The notes beneath the pieces are model-generated. The model was not told the DNA's origin. It saw nothing but the letters and a program-made list of their open reading frames with translations, and ran no database searches. Below, piece after piece: positions 52,273-62,002 of a stretch of DNA of 64,000 nt. The stretch spans positions 124,001 to 188,000 of the forward strand of contig NZ_JAGENB010000001.1 in NCBI RefSeq assembly GCF_019991125.1, read 5' to 3'. The stretch comes from Phyllobacterium calauticae (GTDB lineage Bacteria; Pseudomonadota; Alphaproteobacteria; Rhizobiales; Rhizobiaceae). Numbering within the stretch: the stretch's first letter is position 1; every line of letters begins with the position of its first letter. A program made the position numbers and the translations under genes.

Positions 52273-53151
52273 GTGATCAGGGAAAACAGCGGCGTGATCA
52301 AGTTTCCATGGAATGACCGGGCAGGAAAGCCGTCGGCCATCAAAATCGCAGCCCTCATTGCTGCCTTTGTCCCTCTGGTGTTCATCACCACGGGCTACAA
52401 GGTCAATATTCTCGGGCCGCGGCCGATCACGGAAGCCATTCACCAGACCGGTGACTGGGCGATCCGCTTCTTCCTGATCTCGCTTGCCATAACGCCGCTG
52501 CGCAACATCACCCGCTGGAACAGGCTTATCCTGATCCGGCGCATTCTCGGCCTCACCGCCCTCGCCTATGCCGCCCTGCACTTCTCGCTCTATATCGCCG
52601 ACCAGAACGGCAATCTGCTGCGGGTGGCCAGCGAGATCTGGCTGCGCATCTATCTGCTGATCGGCTTCACCGCATTGCTTGGCCTGGTTGCGCTCGGCGT
52701 GACCTCCACCGATGGCATGATCCGGCGCATGGGCAGGAACTGGAACCGGCTGCACATGCTGGCCTATCCGCTGGCGGCGCTCGGCGTCCTGCACTTTTTC
52801 ATGCAGTCCAAGGCGGATGTCACGCAGGCGACGCTGATGGCGGGTTTTCTCATCGCGCTGCTGCTCTACCGCTTTGCCCATGCGCGCGGCTTTGCCCTGT
52901 CTTCGCCGTGGACGCTGCTTGCCATTGCCGTGCTGGCGGCGCTGGGAACCGCCCTTGCCGAATATGCCTGGTTCGCGCTCGCCACCCGAATTCCGCCGAT
53001 GCGGGTGCTGCTGGCCAACCTCTCCTTCGCCTATTCGATCCGCCCGATGTGGTGGATCCTGGCGGCGGCGCTGGTTCCGGCCCTGTGGGTTGGCATAAAG
53101 CCGGCGGTCAACCGGCAAGGCCGCAAACTCAATCCTGTTACACCGAAATAA
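52273..53151 (+). CDS. msrQ: Heme-binding subunit MsrQ (ferric reductase-like)
   Basis: Inner-membrane heme protein that passes electrons to the periplasmic methionine-sulfoxide reductase MsrP. GTG start at 52273 with AAGGAG five bases upstream. 292 residues, six or so helices, with heme-ligand histidines in ALHFSLYIADQ, RLHMLAYPLAALGVLHFFMQ and the pattern QTGDWAIRFFLISLAITPLR. msrP is not adjacent, which is unusual, since the two genes are often paired. Function rests on family resemblance. Confidence 0.85.
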   Translation: MIRENSGVIKFPWNDRAGKPSAIKIAALIAAFVPLVFITTGYKVNILGPRPITEAIHQTGDWAIRFFLISLAITPLRNITRWNRLILIRRILGLTALAYAALHFSLYIADQNGNLLRVASEIWLRIYLLIGFTALLGLVALGVTSTDGMIRRMGRNWNRLHMLAYPLAALGVLHFFMQSKADVTQATLMAGFLIALLLYRFAHARGFALSSPWTLLAIAVLAALGTALAEYAWFALATRIPPMRVLLANLSFAYSIRPMWWILAAALVPALWVGIKPAVNRQGRKLNPVTPK

Positions 53152-53200
53152 GAGACAGGTTTTGCTTTTCACCGCCGGAAAAAATGCTATCGCTGTGGCC

Positions 53201-54301
53201 ATGGAACCGCAGCTTACCCCCCTGATTGAATCGCTCCCCTCCACCGTGCCCTTCGTCGGACCGGAAACACTGGAACGCCAACGCAACCGGCCGTTTCGCG
53301 CCCGGCTTGGCGCCAATGAGAACGGGTTTGGACCGGCGCCATCGGTGATCGCAGCCATGCGCGACGCCGCGCCGGAGGTGTGGAAATATTGCGACCCGGA
53401 GAATTTCGACCTGAAGGCGGCGCTCGCCGCGCATCTCGCCGTCACGCCGCGCAATATCGTGGTCGGCGAAGGTGTCGACACCCTGCTGGGGCTGACCGTT
53501 CGCCAATATGTGCGCGAGGGAACACCGGTTGTCACCTCGCTCGGCGCCTATCCCACCTTCAACTTTCATGTGGCCGGGTTCGGCGGGCGGGTTGTCACTG
53601 TCCCCTACCGAAATGACCGGGAAGACCTCGATGCCCTGTTGGACGCTGTCGTCCGCGAAAAGGCGCCGCTGGTCTATTTCTCCAATCCCGACAATCCCAT
53701 GGGGACATGGCACGAGGCAGCGGCGATCGAAGCCTTCATCGCCGCCCTGCCCGAAACCACTCTGCTGATCCTCGACGAAGCCTATGGCGAGACCGCCCCG
53801 GCCTCCGCCCTGCCGGCCATCGACGTCTCGCGGCCCAACGTGCTGCGCATGCGCACTTTTTCCAAGGCCTATGGCCTGGCCGGCATGCGGTGCGGCTATG
53901 CCATTGGCGCGGAAAGCCAGATCACCGCCTTCGACAAGATCCGCAACCATTTCGGTATGAACCGCATGGTGCAGATCGCTGCGCTGGCTGCCCTTGCCGA
54001 CCAACCCTATCTCAATGCGGTGGTGGCGCGGATCATAGCCGGGCGCGACCGTATCGCAGCGATCGCCGCCAGGAACGGCCTTGCCGCCATCCCTTCCGCC
54101 ACCAATTTCGTCACCATCGACTGCGGGCGCGACGGCACCTATGCCGCCAGCGTGCTGAGTGGTCTCATCGAGCGCGACATTTTCGCCCGCAAGCCCATGG
54201 CCCCCGTGCTTGACCGCTGCATTCGTGTCAGTGTCGGACTGGACGAGGAACTGGACCTGTTCGAGGAAAAGCTCGCCGAGACGCTGGCCGCATTGAAATA
54301 G
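53201..54301 (+). CDS. PLP-dependent aminotransferase (histidinol-phosphate aminotransferase-like)
   Basis: Class I/II fold-type I aminotransferase. The start at ATG 53201 (MEPQLTPLIESLPSTVPFVG) gives 366 residues. PLP site features: LGANENGFGPAPSVI, GEGVDTLLGLTVRQYVREGT, FSNPDNPMGTWH, LILDEAYGETAP, and the Schiff-base Lys in MRTFSKAYGLAGMRCGYAIG. Similar to HisC but with no his genes around, so the substrate could be histidinol phosphate, an aromatic amino acid or another amino acid. Confidence 0.85.
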   Translation: MEPQLTPLIESLPSTVPFVGPETLERQRNRPFRARLGANENGFGPAPSVIAAMRDAAPEVWKYCDPENFDLKAALAAHLAVTPRNIVVGEGVDTLLGLTVRQYVREGTPVVTSLGAYPTFNFHVAGFGGRVVTVPYRNDREDLDALLDAVVREKAPLVYFSNPDNPMGTWHEAAAIEAFIAALPETTLLILDEAYGETAPASALPAIDVSRPNVLRMRTFSKAYGLAGMRCGYAIGAESQITAFDKIRNHFGMNRMVQIAALAALADQPYLNAVVARIIAGRDRIAAIAARNGLAAIPSATNFVTIDCGRDGTYAASVLSGLIERDIFARKPMAPVLDRCIRVSVGLDEELDLFEEKLAETLAALK

Positions 54302-54343
54302 ATCTGGGAAATAGATCTGAAAAGCAGACCGGGAAAGCAGACC
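54296..54343. repeat. Two short tandem duplications with 13-bp period
   Basis: AAATAGATCTG occurs at 54296-54306 and 54309-54319; AAAGCAGACC at 54321-54330 and 54334-54343. The first copy includes the aminotransferase stop codon. Probably replication slippage. Confidence 0.7.
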
Positions 54344-54374
54344 ACAGCTGCACCGACATAGACTGGAACCGAAC

Positions 54375-54791
54375 ATGGCATTGAATGGCGACACCCACCT
54401 TCGTGATACCAACAGCGGCACCCCGCACCGGCACGACCTCAACCGGACATTCGCCGGCCTCGGCGGCCTGATCGGCGCCGCTGGTATCGCCGCCTATGCA
54501 GCCGCCGCGCACAGCGCCAGTCCGCATATGGCAACCATTGCGCCCATCCTGTTCATCCACGCCCCGGCTTTCCTCGCCCTCGCGGTGCTGGCGAAAATCA
54601 GCCGCGCGGCCTATGGCGGCGGCCTCGCGCTGCTGCTCGGCCTCCTCCTGTTCATCGGCGATCTCGCCTCCCGCGATATCACCGGTGACCGCCTGTTCCC
54701 CGGCGCCGCACCCGCCGGCGGTACACTGCTCATTCTCGGCTGGCTGCTCGTTGCCGCCACAGCCTTCCGCACATTCGATTTCAGGAAATAG
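54375..54791 (+). CDS. DUF423 membrane protein
   Basis: 138 residues, four predicted helices after a polar N-terminus (MALNGDTHLRDTNSGTPHRH). Family pattern: FAGLGGLIGAAGIAAYAAAA, PILFIHAPAFLALAVLAKIS, LLLGLLLFIGDLASRD, RLFPGAAPAGGTLLILGWLL. Function unknown for the family. 73 bp after the aminotransferase. Confidence 0.87.
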   Translation: MALNGDTHLRDTNSGTPHRHDLNRTFAGLGGLIGAAGIAAYAAAAHSASPHMATIAPILFIHAPAFLALAVLAKISRAAYGGGLALLLGLLLFIGDLASRDITGDRLFPGAAPAGGTLLILGWLLVAATAFRTFDFRK

Positions 54792-54839
54792 CTGCCACGA
54801 TACAAAGAGGCATCACGCCCTGCAGCCGGGACGATGAGA

Positions 54840-55295
54840 TCAGCTTATTCCCTTCAGCTTGTTGTTGCACAGCTTGTAGTAACCACCGCCTTTCTCGATC
54901 CAGCGCATGCCCCCCAGCGTATTGTTGTCCTTGTTGATGTGATAGTGCTCCAGACAGGTGTGCATGCGCGCCTTGGCCGGTTTCTCCGCCGCAAATTTGC
55001 TGGAAACGGCGCCCGGAAACACGAGTGATTTCGGCACCCCGGCCGTCGGGGCGGCCTTTGGCGCAATCTCCGGTTTTGCCTCCGGTGACGCAGTTTCCGC
55101 CGCCGCAGACGCCGCTTTTGCGCATTCCTGCTTGCGGAATTCGTTCCAGCCCGTTGTGCTGCCTGCCGCTTGCGCAGCTTTGTACTTGGCACTGCACTCC
55201 TTCATTGAAACGGCCTGCGCCGGCACACCCCCTGCCAGCAGAACAATTGCAGCGGCCAGCGCAGGCAACAGATGTTTGAATTCTCGACCAACCAT
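54840..55295 (-). CDS. Exported Cys-containing hypothetical protein (151 aa)
   Basis: The start at ATG 55295 (MVGREFKHLLPALAAAIVLL) gives a signal peptide ending at PAQA. A PsiF-like motif, ECSAKYKAAQAAGSTTGWNE followed by FRKQECAKA, is near the mature N-terminus; then an Ala/Pro/Lys linker and a C-terminal segment MHTCLEHYHINKDNNTLGGM with another Cys pair (CLEH, LCNNKLKG). Probably periplasmic with disulfides. Function unknown. Confidence 0.72.
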   Translation of the reverse strand: MVGREFKHLLPALAAAIVLLAGGVPAQAVSMKECSAKYKAAQAAGSTTGWNEFRKQECAKAASAAAETASPEAKPEIAPKAAPTAGVPKSLVFPGAVSSKFAAEKPAKARMHTCLEHYHINKDNNTLGGMRWIEKGGGYYKLCNNKLKGIS

Positions 55296-55484
55296 GCTTT
55301 TCAACTCTCAGTCTTATGAAAAACGCTATTCAATCAAAGGCATATTGAAGACTGGCAATAAACTGAATCTACCCGATTTTGCGCTGCGGCACCATCGGAC
55401 GCCTCTTATCACTTCGTCTGAGAGCCTTCGTCTCCCAGTTGTGGAAACCAATATCGAGAGTTGAAATTCCCTCTTGAATGAATT

Positions 55485-55492
55485 GAACGTTC
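55485..55492. promoter_or_regulatory. Operator candidate of the leucine-catabolism regulator
   Basis: Palindrome GAACGTTC within AATTGAACGTTCGTTTT, 17 bp before the TetR start. Short, but of the TGAACGTTCA type used by several TetR regulators of acyl-CoA pathways. Confidence 0.45.
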
Positions 55493-55508
55493 GTTTTATT
55501 AATATCCT

Positions 55509-56129
55509 ATGGCGAGAACAATTGGCTCAGACGGCGAAAAGACCCAGGCAGCGATTCATGTCGCGGCAAGGCGGCTGATTGCCAAGGTCGGCTACGAGGC
55601 CATGTCGATGCGCCAGCTGGCGGAAAAGGTCGGTGTTCAGGCGGCGGCCCTCTACCGCTATCACCCGACCAAGCAGGAGCTGCTGTTCGCGGTGATGCGC
55701 GACCACATGGACCGGCTGCTGGCGGCCTGGCGGACCGAGAGCCAGACCCTGACCACGCCGCTCGAACGGCTTGCCGCCTTCATCCGCTTTCACATCCGCT
55801 ATCACGTGGAGCGCCGGGACGATGTGCACATTGCCAATATGGAACTGCGCAGCCTGCAGGGTGACAAGCTGGCCATTCTGGTGGAATTGCGGGCGGTCTA
55901 CGAGAACGAGCTGCGGCTGATCCTCGAGGCGGGCAGCGCATCCGGTCAATTCGATATCGACGACATTCCGCTGACGACCCGGGCCATCATTGCGATGACC
56001 ACCGGCGTGAATGTCTGGTTTCGCCCGGACGACAGGCTTACTGTCACGCAGATTGCGGAAAAATACGTCACTATGGGATTGCGCCTTGTGGGCGCCAAGA
56101 ATGTCACGACAAAGGACATGGGAGAGTAG
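55509..56129 (+). CDS. TetR-family regulator of leucine/isovalerate catabolism (probable)
   Basis: 206 residues: [43 protein letters not shown], and a C-terminal TetR_C domain ([20 protein letters not shown]). It stops 1 bp before the isovaleryl-CoA dehydrogenase ATG and shares its operon, so it probably controls the liu genes as LiuQ-type TetR regulators do. The ligand is inferred to be an acyl-CoA. Confidence 0.83.
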   Translation: MARTIGSDGEKTQAAIHVAARRLIAKVGYEAMSMRQLAEKVGVQAAALYRYHPTKQELLFAVMRDHMDRLLAAWRTESQTLTTPLERLAAFIRFHIRYHVERRDDVHIANMELRSLQGDKLAILVELRAVYENELRLILEAGSASGQFDIDDIPLTTRAIIAMTTGVNVWFRPDDRLTVTQIAEKYVTMGLRLVGAKNVTTKDMGE

Positions 56130-56130
56130 C

Positions 56131-57294
56131 ATGTATCAGTCAGGTCTGCGATTTGGACTTTCAGATGATCTCGAAGCGCTGCGCGAGACGGTGCACCGGT
56201 TCGCGCAGGAACGCATCGCACCGCTTGCCGCCGAAACGGACCGGTCCAACCAGTTCCCCATGCATCTCTGGCAGGAAATGGGCGCGCTCGGCCTGCTCGG
56301 CATGACGGCAAACCCGGATTTCGGCGGCTCGGGCCTCGGCTATCTCGCCCATGCCATTGCCGTGGAAGAGATTTCCCGGGCATCGGCGTCCGTCGGCCTG
56401 TCCTACGGCGCGCACTCCAACCTCTGCGTCAACCAGATCAACCGCTGGGGTACGGACGCGCAGAAGGCGAAATATCTGCCAAAGCTGTGTTCGGGCGAGC
56501 ATGTGGGCTCACTCGCCATGTCCGAGCCGGGCGCGGGCTCCGACGTCGTGTCGATGAAGCTGCGCGCCGACAAGAAGAATGACCGCTATGTGCTGAACGG
56601 CAACAAGATGTGGATCACCAATGGTCCCGATGCCGATACGCTGGTGGTCTACGCCAAGACCGATCCCGCCGCCGGGTCGCGCGGCATGACGGCGTTTCTC
56701 GTTGAGAAAGGCGTCAAGGGGTTCAGCACGGCGCAAAAGCTCGACAAGCTCGGCATGCGCGGCTCCAACACCTGCGAACTGGTGTTCGAAGATTGCGAGA
56801 TCCCGTTCGAGAACGTGCTCGGCGAAGAGGGCAAGGGCGTGCGCATCCTCATGTCCGGCCTCGACTATGAACGGGTCGTGCTTGCCGGCGGTCCGCTCGG
56901 CATCATGGCCGCCTGCCTCGACGTGGTGGTGCCCTATGTGCATGAGCGCAAGCAGTTCGGCCAGCCGATCGGCGAATTCCAGCTGATGCAGGGCAAGCTT
57001 GCCGATATGTACACGACGATGAACGCCTCGCGTGCCTATGTCTACGCGGTGGCTGCCGCCTGCGACCGCGGCGAGACCACGCGCAAGGATGCCGCCGGCT
57101 GCATTCTCTATGCGGCGGAAAAGGCCACATGGTGCGCTCTGGAGGCCATCCAGGCGCTGGGCGGCAACGGCTACATCAATGATTACCCGACGGGACGCCT
57201 GTTGCGCGACGCCAAGCTCTATGAAATCGGCGCAGGCACCAGCGAAATCCGCCGCATGCTGATCGGGCGCGAAATGTTCGGGGAGAGCGCCTGA
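56131..57294 (+). CDS. liuA: Isovaleryl-CoA dehydrogenase
   Basis: FAD enzyme oxidising isovaleryl-CoA to 3-methylcrotonyl-CoA in leucine breakdown. The start at ATG 56131 has GGGAG upstream. 387 residues with acyl-CoA dehydrogenase signatures [20 protein letters not shown] and [20 protein letters not shown], and the IVD-type catalytic Glu in [18 protein letters not shown] (the acid lies in helix G as in human IVD). The MCC genes downstream support this specificity over other acyl-CoAs. Confidence 0.93.
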   Translation: MYQSGLRFGLSDDLEALRETVHRFAQERIAPLAAETDRSNQFPMHLWQEMGALGLLGMTANPDFGGSGLGYLAHAIAVEEISRASASVGLSYGAHSNLCVNQINRWGTDAQKAKYLPKLCSGEHVGSLAMSEPGAGSDVVSMKLRADKKNDRYVLNGNKMWITNGPDADTLVVYAKTDPAAGSRGMTAFLVEKGVKGFSTAQKLDKLGMRGSNTCELVFEDCEIPFENVLGEEGKGVRILMSGLDYERVVLAGGPLGIMAACLDVVVPYVHERKQFGQPIGEFQLMQGKLADMYTTMNASRAYVYAVAAACDRGETTRKDAAGCILYAAEKATWCALEAIQALGGNGYINDYPTGRLLRDAKLYEIGAGTSEIRRMLIGREMFGESA

Positions 57295-57302
57295 ATGGCA
57301 TG

Positions 57303-57334
57303 AATTCTATTTTATGTCATTCTTTGGTAGAATT
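57303..57334. promoter_or_regulatory. Inverted repeat upstream of the toxin-antitoxin pair
   Basis: AATTCTA (57303-57309) and TAGAATT (57328-57334), perfect 7-bp arms 18 bp apart, in the 98-bp AT-rich gap before the antitoxin. It could be the autoregulatory site of the AbrB-type antitoxin. Confidence 0.45.
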
Positions 57335-57392
57335 GCCATGTTTTATGAATGATGGCAGGTTTCTTCCATTGTTCTCAAAGAGGTCTTCAACA

Positions 57393-57782
57393 ATGGCACG
57401 CAAGAAGAATGAAGGTTTCCGTGAGGAATCGCAAGCGTTTGACCACGATACCGACGCCACGTCGGCACCGTTTTCCTGGGCTGTGACTGCTACGATAGGT
57501 GATGGCGGCCGCTTGGTTATCCCGGCCGAGATGCGCAAGCTCATGAACGTGAAGCCGGGCGACACCGTCGCCCTGCGCATGGTCGACGGTTATCTTCAGG
57601 TTGCCTCCCAGAGCGCGACGCTGAAAAAGATCTGGGAGAGCGCCGAAAAGCTCAAAAGGCCGGGCGTCAGTCTGGTGGACGAATTCATTGCGGACAGACT
57701 GGCCGAACAACGCGCTTCCGATGCGCGGTTTGACAGGCTGGCGCGCGAAGCTGCGGAAATCGCCAAGGCACACAAGAAATGA
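57393..57782 (+). CDS. AbrB/MazE-type antitoxin (VapB-like)
   Basis: The start at ATG 57393 (MARKKNEGFREESQAFDHDT) has AGAGG nine bases upstream. 129 residues: a polar N-terminal extension, the swapped-hairpin SpoVT-AbrB domain (VTATIGDGGRLVIPAEMRKL, MNVKPGDTVALRMVDGYLQV), and a helical C-terminal tail (LKKIWESAEKLKRPGVSLVD onwards) that should bind and block the toxin. The ATGA overlap with the PIN gene is typical of toxin-antitoxin pairs. Confidence 0.85.
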   Translation: MARKKNEGFREESQAFDHDTDATSAPFSWAVTATIGDGGRLVIPAEMRKLMNVKPGDTVALRMVDGYLQVASQSATLKKIWESAEKLKRPGVSLVDEFIADRLAEQRASDARFDRLAREAAEIAKAHKK

Positions 57783-58162
57783 CCACGGTGGTCCTTGATG
57801 CCTCGGCGGTGCTGGCGGTTCTTCTGCAGGAGCCGGGGGCAGACCGTGCGCAGGCCTGCCTTTCCGGCGCGCTCTGCACGACCGTCAACCTGGCCGAGAT
57901 CATGGCCGCCTGCGCCGACAAGGGCCTTTCCCTTGCCGTTCCCGATGCACTGATGACCGGACACAGCGTCCGGTATGTTGATTTCGACAAGGATCTCGCA
58001 CTGACCGCCGCCTTGCTGCGCCCCGCAACCCGTCACAAGGGTCTTTCTCTCGGCGACCGCGCCTGCCTTGCTCTTGCCATACGGGAAGGCGCCACTGCCA
58101 TTACCACCGACCGCGCCTGGGCCGACCTTGATGTCGGCTGCCACATCGAAGTGATCCGATAG
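57779..58162 (+). CDS. PIN-domain toxin (VapC-like RNase)
   Basis: 127 residues with the PIN acidic residues: [17 protein letters not shown] (first Asp), [15 protein letters not shown] (Glu), [20 protein letters not shown] (Asp of the GDR motif) and TTDRAWADL (last Asp). Likely cleaves tRNA or rRNA in a metal-dependent way when freed from the antitoxin. It lies between liuA and the MCC beta gene, 8 bp before the latter. Confidence 0.88.
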   Translation: MTTVVLDASAVLAVLLQEPGADRAQACLSGALCTTVNLAEIMAACADKGLSLAVPDALMTGHSVRYVDFDKDLALTAALLRPATRHKGLSLGDRACLALAIREGATAITTDRAWADLDVGCHIEVIR

Positions 58163-58170
58163 GAGAATAC

Positions 58171-59778
58171 ATGAGCATACTTCAGTCCCAGATCACCACC
58201 ACATCCGAAACCTTTGCCGCCAATACGGAGCGCATGCGCGCCCTTGTCGATGACATCAAGGCCAAGGCTGCGCTGGTGAGCAAGGGCGGGACCGACGAAG
58301 CACGCAAGCGCCACACCGCGCGCAACAAGCTGCTGCCGCGCGACCGGCTGGTACAGTTGCTTGATCCCGGTTCGCCCTTTCTGGAAATCGGCCAGTTTGC
58401 CGCCTGGGACATGTATGGCGACAATATCGCATCGGCGGGGCTGATCGCCGGTATCGGGCGCGTGTCCGGCAAGGAGGTGATGATTGTCGTCAACGACGCC
58501 ACGGTCAAGGGCGGCACCTATTATCCGCTGACCGTGAAGAAGCATCTGCGCGCGCAGGAAATCGCGATGCAGAACAACCTCCCCTGCATCTATCTCGTTG
58601 ATTCCGGTGGTGCGAACCTGCCGAACCAGGACGAGGTTTTTCCGGATCGCGAGCACTTCGGCCGCATCTTCTACAATCAGGCGAACATGTCAGCGGCGGG
58701 TATTCCGCAGATCGCGGTGGTCATGGGCTCCTGTACGGCGGGCGGTGCCTATGTGCCGGCCATGTCGGAAGAAACCATCATGGTCAAAGGCCAGGCGACC
58801 ATCTTTCTCGCAGGCCCGCCACTGGTGAAGGCCGCGACCGGCGAGGACGTGACGGCGGAAGACCTTGGCGGCGCCGAGGTGCACACGCGCGAGTCCGGCG
58901 TTGCCGATCACTATGCCATGGACGATGCCCATGCCCTTGCCATCGCCCGGCGCATCGTCGGAAACCTGAATCGAAAGAAGGTGATAGGGCTCGACCTTCG
59001 CAAAGTGAGTCCGCCCCTTTACGATCCGCATGAACTCTACGGCATCGTGCCCACGGACCTGCGCCAGCCCTACGACGTGCGCGAAGTCATCGCCCGCGTG
59101 GTCGACGGTTCCGAATTCGACGAGTTCAAGCAGAATTACGGCACCAGCCTCATCACCGGCTTTGCCCATCTCTACGGCATGCCGGTCGGCATCATCGCCA
59201 ACAATGGCGTGCTGTTTTCCGAAAGCGCGCTGAAGGGCACGCACTTCATCGAGCTGTGCACCCAGCGCGGCATTCCCCTGGTCTTCCTGCAGAACATCAC
59301 CGGCTTCATGGTGGGCCGTTCCTATGAAGCGGGCGGCATCGCCAAGGATGGCGCCAAGCTGGTGACGGCGGTTGCCACGGCGCGCGTACCCAAGGTGACG
59401 ATGATCATCGGCGGATCGTTCGGCGCGGGCAATTACGGCATGTGCGGCCGCGCCTTCTCGCCGCGCTTCCTGTGGATGTGGCCCAATGCCCGCATTTCCG
59501 TCATGGGCGGCGAACAGGCGGCAACGGTGCTGGCGCTGGTCAAGCGCGAGGGGATCGAACGCAAGGGCGGTGACTGGCCCGCGGCCGACGAGGCAGCCTT
59601 CCGCGCGCCGATCCTGGAAAAATACGAGCGCGAGGGCCACCCGCTCTATTCCTCGGCGCGCCTGTGGGACGACGGCATCATCGACCCGGCCAAAACCCGC
59701 GAGGTTCTCGCCCTTTCACTTTCCGCAGCCCTGAATGCACCCGTGGAGGATACCACATTCGGTATCTTCAGGATGTAA
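58171..59778 (+). CDS. liuB: 3-Methylcrotonyl-CoA carboxylase beta subunit (carboxyltransferase)
   Basis: Transfers the carboxyl group from biotin to 3-methylcrotonyl-CoA. 535 residues, AGGAG five bases upstream. Crotonase-fold halves: [40 protein letters not shown], and [60 protein letters not shown]. These sequences are diagnostic of MCC beta (as against propionyl-CoA carboxylase). The alpha gene is 11 bp downstream. Confidence 0.95.
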   Translation: MSILQSQITTTSETFAANTERMRALVDDIKAKAALVSKGGTDEARKRHTARNKLLPRDRLVQLLDPGSPFLEIGQFAAWDMYGDNIASAGLIAGIGRVSGKEVMIVVNDATVKGGTYYPLTVKKHLRAQEIAMQNNLPCIYLVDSGGANLPNQDEVFPDREHFGRIFYNQANMSAAGIPQIAVVMGSCTAGGAYVPAMSEETIMVKGQATIFLAGPPLVKAATGEDVTAEDLGGAEVHTRESGVADHYAMDDAHALAIARRIVGNLNRKKVIGLDLRKVSPPLYDPHELYGIVPTDLRQPYDVREVIARVVDGSEFDEFKQNYGTSLITGFAHLYGMPVGIIANNGVLFSESALKGTHFIELCTQRGIPLVFLQNITGFMVGRSYEAGGIAKDGAKLVTAVATARVPKVTMIIGGSFGAGNYGMCGRAFSPRFLWMWPNARISVMGGEQAATVLALVKREGIERKGGDWPAADEAAFRAPILEKYEREGHPLYSSARLWDDGIIDPAKTREVLALSLSAALNAPVEDTTFGIFRM

Positions 59779-59789
59779 GGAGAAAAACC

Positions 59790-61808
59790 ATGACAAAAAT
59801 GTTCTCCAGAATCCTCATTGCCAATCGCGGTGAAATTGCCTGCCGGGTCATCCGCACGGCGCAGAAGATGGGTATCGGTACCGTTGCCGTCTATTCCGAC
59901 GCCGATGCCGATGCGCTGCATGTGGCAATGGCCGACGAGGCCGTGCATATCGGCGGCTCCTCCGTATCGGAAAGCTATCTGCGCGCCGACCGCATCATTC
60001 AGGCGGCCATCGATACGGGCGCCGAAGCCATTCATCCCGGCTACGGCTTCCTGTCGGAAAACCCCGGCTTTGTCGATGCCGTGGTCAAGGCCGGACTGGT
60101 GTTCATCGGCCCCTCGGCCGATTCCATCCGCGCCATGGGCCTGAAGGACGCCGCCAAGCGGCTGATGGAAAAGGCGGGCGTGCCTGTCGTTCCCGGCTAT
60201 CACGGTGAAGCACAGGAACTGGTCGTGCTCGCCTCCAAGGCGCGCGAGATCGGCTATCCCGTGCTGATCAAGGCACGCGCCGGCGGTGGCGGCAAGGGCA
60301 TGCGCAAGGTCGACAGCCCCGATGATTTCGCCGAAGCGCTGGGCAGCGCCCGGCGCGAAGCCAAGAGCGCTTTCGGCGATGACCGGGTGCTGGTGGAAAA
60401 ATACGTCTCCAAGCCGCGCCATATCGAGGTGCAGGTGTTCGGCGACAATCACGGCAATGCCGTGCATCTCTATGAACGCGACTGTTCGCTGCAGCGCCGC
60501 CACCAGAAGGTGATCGAGGAAGCCCCTGCTCCCGACATCACGCCGGAGATGCGCGCGGCGATGACCGACGCCGCCGTGAAGGCGGCCAAGGCCATCCATT
60601 ATTCCGGCGCGGGCACGATCGAATTCATCGTCGATGCCAGCCAGGGCCTGCGGCCGGACGGCTTCTGGTTCATGGAAATGAACACGCGCCTGCAGGTCGA
60701 GCATCCCGTGACCGAAATGATCACCGGGCTTGACCTGGTGGAATGGCAGCTGCGCGTGGCGGCGGGCGAACCCCTGCCGCTGACGCAGGCGCAAATCCCG
60801 CTGAATGGCCATGCCGTGGAAGCGCGGCTTTATGCGGAAGACCCGGCCAAGGGCTTTCTGCCAGCCATCGGCACGTTGCATCACCTCGCCTTTCCCGCTG
60901 CCGTCAGGGAAGGCACGGTGCGGATTGAGACCGGCGTGCGCCCGGGCGACACCATTTCCCCCTATTACGACCCGATGATTGCCAAGATCGTCGTTCACGC
61001 CAAAGATCGCGCGACCGCGCTGCAAGCCATGGAAGACGCCCTTCTGAACACGGAGATTGCCGGAACGGTCACCAATGCGGCATTTCTCGCCGCATTGGCG
61101 CGGCATCCGGGTTTTGCCGCCGGTGATGTCGATACCGGCCTGATCGACCGGGATCTTCACAGTCTGGTTGTTCCCGTGGCCATGCCGGCGGGCGCAAAGG
61201 AGCTGGCCGTGCTCTATGCCAGCGGCCTTCTGACAAAGGTCACCTCCGACGATCCCTGGACGGCACTGCGCGGCTACAGCCATCTGGCGCCGCCGCAATA
61301 CCCGGTTACGCTGGGCGAGCCCGGCCATACGCTCCGCCATGGCATTACGGTTCTGGATGACGATCGCTTCGAGGTCGCTGTAGCCGACGCCACCCTTGAC
61401 CTGCGGGTGCGGCGCGATGGCAGCGGCTGGCACATCACCGGCAAGGGCATCAACCTGCGGGCGAAGACCGCGGCAATACCGCAAGGCATCGCGGTCATCG
61501 CCAGGGGCGTGGTGGCAATTTTTGCCGTGCCGGATCCCCTGCAGCAGGCCGACGAGGCCGGAGGTGCGGGTGACCGGTTGACCGCGCCGATGCCGGGTCT
61601 GGTGAAATCCGTCCGGGTCTCTGCCGGCGATCTCGTCAGGAAGGGGCAGGTTCTCCTGGTGCTGGAGGCCATGAAGATGGAACATTCCATCACCGCTCCG
61701 CATGACGGAAAAATTGCCGAGATCGTCAACGAAGGGGCTCAAGTCAAGGAGAAGACGGCCCTTGTGCGCTTCGAAGAGGCGGAAGTCGCCGCGTTGACCA
61801 AGATTTGA
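59790..61808 (+). CDS. liuD: 3-Methylcrotonyl-CoA carboxylase alpha subunit (biotin carboxylase/BCCP)
   Basis: Carries and carboxylates biotin. The start at ATG 59790 has AAGGAG seven bases upstream. 672 residues: biotin carboxylase N-domain (FSRILIANRGEIACRVIRTA), ATP-grasp (VLIKARAGGGGKGMRKV, MEMNTRLQVEHPVTEMITGL), a middle BT domain, and a C-terminal biotinyl domain with the lysine in LVLEAMKMEHSI. The enoyl-CoA hydratase and HMG-CoA lyase genes that often complete the liu operon are not next; Dps follows. Confidence 0.95.
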   Translation: MTKMFSRILIANRGEIACRVIRTAQKMGIGTVAVYSDADADALHVAMADEAVHIGGSSVSESYLRADRIIQAAIDTGAEAIHPGYGFLSENPGFVDAVVKAGLVFIGPSADSIRAMGLKDAAKRLMEKAGVPVVPGYHGEAQELVVLASKAREIGYPVLIKARAGGGGKGMRKVDSPDDFAEALGSARREAKSAFGDDRVLVEKYVSKPRHIEVQVFGDNHGNAVHLYERDCSLQRRHQKVIEEAPAPDITPEMRAAMTDAAVKAAKAIHYSGAGTIEFIVDASQGLRPDGFWFMEMNTRLQVEHPVTEMITGLDLVEWQLRVAAGEPLPLTQAQIPLNGHAVEARLYAEDPAKGFLPAIGTLHHLAFPAAVREGTVRIETGVRPGDTISPYYDPMIAKIVVHAKDRATALQAMEDALLNTEIAGTVTNAAFLAALARHPGFAAGDVDTGLIDRDLHSLVVPVAMPAGAKELAVLYASGLLTKVTSDDPWTALRGYSHLAPPQYPVTLGEPGHTLRHGITVLDDDRFEVAVADATLDLRVRRDGSGWHITGKGINLRAKTAAIPQGIAVIARGVVAIFAVPDPLQQADEAGGAGDRLTAPMPGLVKSVRVSAGDLVRKGQVLLVLEAMKMEHSITAPHDGKIAEIVNEGAQVKEKTALVRFEEAEVAALTKI

Positions 61809-61866
61809 AGCAGAAATGACAAACAGTCGTGCTAGTCGTATATCTGTGACGAGTGGAACGAATTTG

Positions 61867-61922
61867 ACATTCGCATCCCATTTGACATGACGCGCGGCAT
61901 GCGAATGTATCGAAGGGATGCA
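61867..61922. promoter_or_regulatory. Nested inverted repeats upstream of dps
   Basis: ACATTCGCAT (61867-61876) and ATGCGAATGT (61899-61908) are perfect 10-bp inverted arms; GCATCCC (61873-61879) and GGGATGC (61916-61922) form a second, offset pair. They lie 80-135 bp before the dps ATG and can form alternative hairpins or bind a dimeric regulator. Confidence 0.5.
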
Positions 61923-62002
61923 AATGCCAGAATCGGACCACTAGCACCACTTGCCTACTCAAGTCGTAAGAATTTCCCATTCACAGCAGAGGAGATCGAC
62001 CC

